From: Liopterus haemorrhoidalis
Taxonomy: Eukaryota > Arthropoda > Insecta > Coleoptera > Dytiscidae
Assembly: GCA_963971575.1 (NCBI GenBank)
Contig: OZ020616.1
Span: 6,991,934 to 7,055,933, forward strand
Reading direction: 5' to 3'
Length of the DNA stretch: 64,000 nucleotides
Each line of letters begins with the position of its first letter. Within the stretch, counting starts at the first letter, position 1. Below the pieces are notes generated by a model that was not told where the DNA came from, searched no databases, and was given only the letters and a program-made list of their open reading frames with translations. Position numbers and translations under genes: made by a program. Below, piece by piece: positions 63,117 through 64,000 of this stretch.

Positions 63117-64000
63117 TTGATGTGGTATAGATTTTTACACGTTTTAGGGTTTTGTAGGTATTTAATAAATGCAAGAAGTCAACAGAATACTAAACATCTA
63201 GAACAGCAGTTCCCAACCTGTGCTCCGCGGAGCCCTAAGTGCTCCGCGTGCACTTCTCAGGGGCTCAACAGCCGTTCCAGGAAATAAATTAAATATCAAT
63301 TGAATAAAATTAAAAGAATTAGAAATGAAAAACTAAGAATCAATATAAGAAAACTGGGAATTACATTCTGAAAGAAAATTGGCCAGGTTGTATGTATGTA
63401 TGTCTGAGCGATTTCTGACTCTAGCTGGTTTATGATTCTATGACTAGTTGGAATATGATCGGCGAGATGCATTTTTGTTTGAATAATCTGCGTGTATTTT
63501 GATTATTTTCTTCATTTTATAAAAATCTGTCAATCTATCATTTTGTGAGCTGTGAAAGAGAAAAGTGAATTTATATTAACTAAAAAATCTACCCCTCCCC
63601 CGTAACATTACTTCTAAACACCATTAATTTGTAAGACATAGGGTAGGCCTAGGGGCTCCGCCAAAGAAATTGATTCTAAAAAGGGCTCCGCAAGTAAAAA
63701 ATGTTGGGAACCACTGATCTAGAATATTTTTTTTTTCTATAATCACATCAAAATAAGTTTTATGATAATCAGTTTTATTCGGTATTTGAGTATTGCATTT
63801 AATTTTTTAAAAGTAAATTTTAATAATTAACGAAAATTTCGGCACAATAAAATTTAAATTAAATATTCCCAACGATTTCTTCTGCATTTCTTTCGTATCT
63901 AAGTCTCCATTAAATTAATAAGAAATATATTGATAAATTGCTTCATTTTTTTCAAGAAACGTTTTTCTCACTATAAACAATGTACAATGATGTGTTCCTC
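63117..64000 (-). mobile_element. HINE variant B containing a hAT MITE
   Basis: Degraded 3' hairpin region (TTGATGTGGTATAGATTTTT), then AGGGTTTTGTAGGTATTTAA, the variant-B body to 63203, a hAT MITE, and the body again from 63717 to the window edge (matches 9.5-9.72 kb). Confidence 0.75.
63204..63716. mobile_element. hAT MITE, 513 bp
   Basis: CAGCAGTTCCCAACCTGTGC and reversed CAGTGGTTCCCAACATTTTT termini; perfect 8-bp duplication ATCTAGAA at 63196-63203 and 63717-63724. CTCCGCGGAGC hairpin near the left end (63222), GGGCTCCGC near the right. Confidence 0.95.

Overview
The window reads as AT-rich eukaryotic nuclear DNA from an arthropod, most likely an insect; the species cannot be named from it. 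There are no operons, ribosome binding sites or prokaryotic gene spacing. I found no complete host gene. Almost everything recognisable is a transposable element or its remains: Tc1/mariner-type, hAT, PIF/Harbinger and piggyBac DNA transposons, several non-LTR retrotransposons, one Ty1/copia fragment, tRNA-derived SINEs, MITEs, satellites, and an abundant Helentron-like non-autonomous family.

The dominant family (called HINE here) runs through the window at about 1, 9.4, 10.0, 12.7, 15.0, 15.7, 26.3, 28.3, 51.8, 57.2, 58.4 and 63.1 kb. It has a 5' end with TTTTTAGGGTTTTGTAGGTA, a (GTCT)n tract just inside it, a matching inverted subterminal repeat near the 3' end, and a GTGTGAA/TTCACAC hairpin at the 3' end. 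This resembles the DINE-1/HINE architecture. Six copies carry a tRNA-like block in the same internal slot, and the blocks differ between copies.

Layout. 0-4 kb: two inverted mariner-type elements around a 46-bp minisatellite. 4.2-5.4 kb: a 148-bp tandem repeat ending in a perfect 84-bp palindrome around (TA)n. 5.58-7.8 kb: a TIR element holding a 905-bp mariner, then a SINE. 8.4-9.3 kb: a TIR element with one captured coding exon. 9.4-16.9 kb: HINE cluster, an inverted-repeat element, a hAT inside a mariner inside a HINE, and a G-rich minisatellite. 17-25.7 kb: hATs, a LINE RT, mariners and a Harbinger element. 26.3-29.3 kb: an inverted HINE pair. 29.5-30.8 kb: satellite. 31.6-34.2 kb: a LINE split by a hAT. 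35.5-37.5 kb: a piggyBac remnant and two abutting PIF-like elements. 38-41.8 kb: small mariner, LINE, SINE and copia fragments. 42.1-46.1 kb: a TIR element, and a LINE split by a younger LINE. 46.7-50.8 kb: hAT, piggyBac-like element and a strong hairpin. 51-58.9 kb: HINE, composite repeats, Harbinger elements and a LINE. 60.1-64 kb: mariners, nested hATs and a HINE.

Nothing here works as a host pathway. The content is best read as successive insertions, many datable relative to one another because target-site duplications are still readable: TA for mariner, 8 bp for hAT, TTA/TAA for PIF, TTAA for piggyBac, 9 bp for a LINE and 13 bp for a SINE. The uninterrupted reading frames most like recent arrivals are the RNase H-bearing LINE at 44.8-45.8 kb and, less so, the LINE RT at 18.6-19.7 kb.
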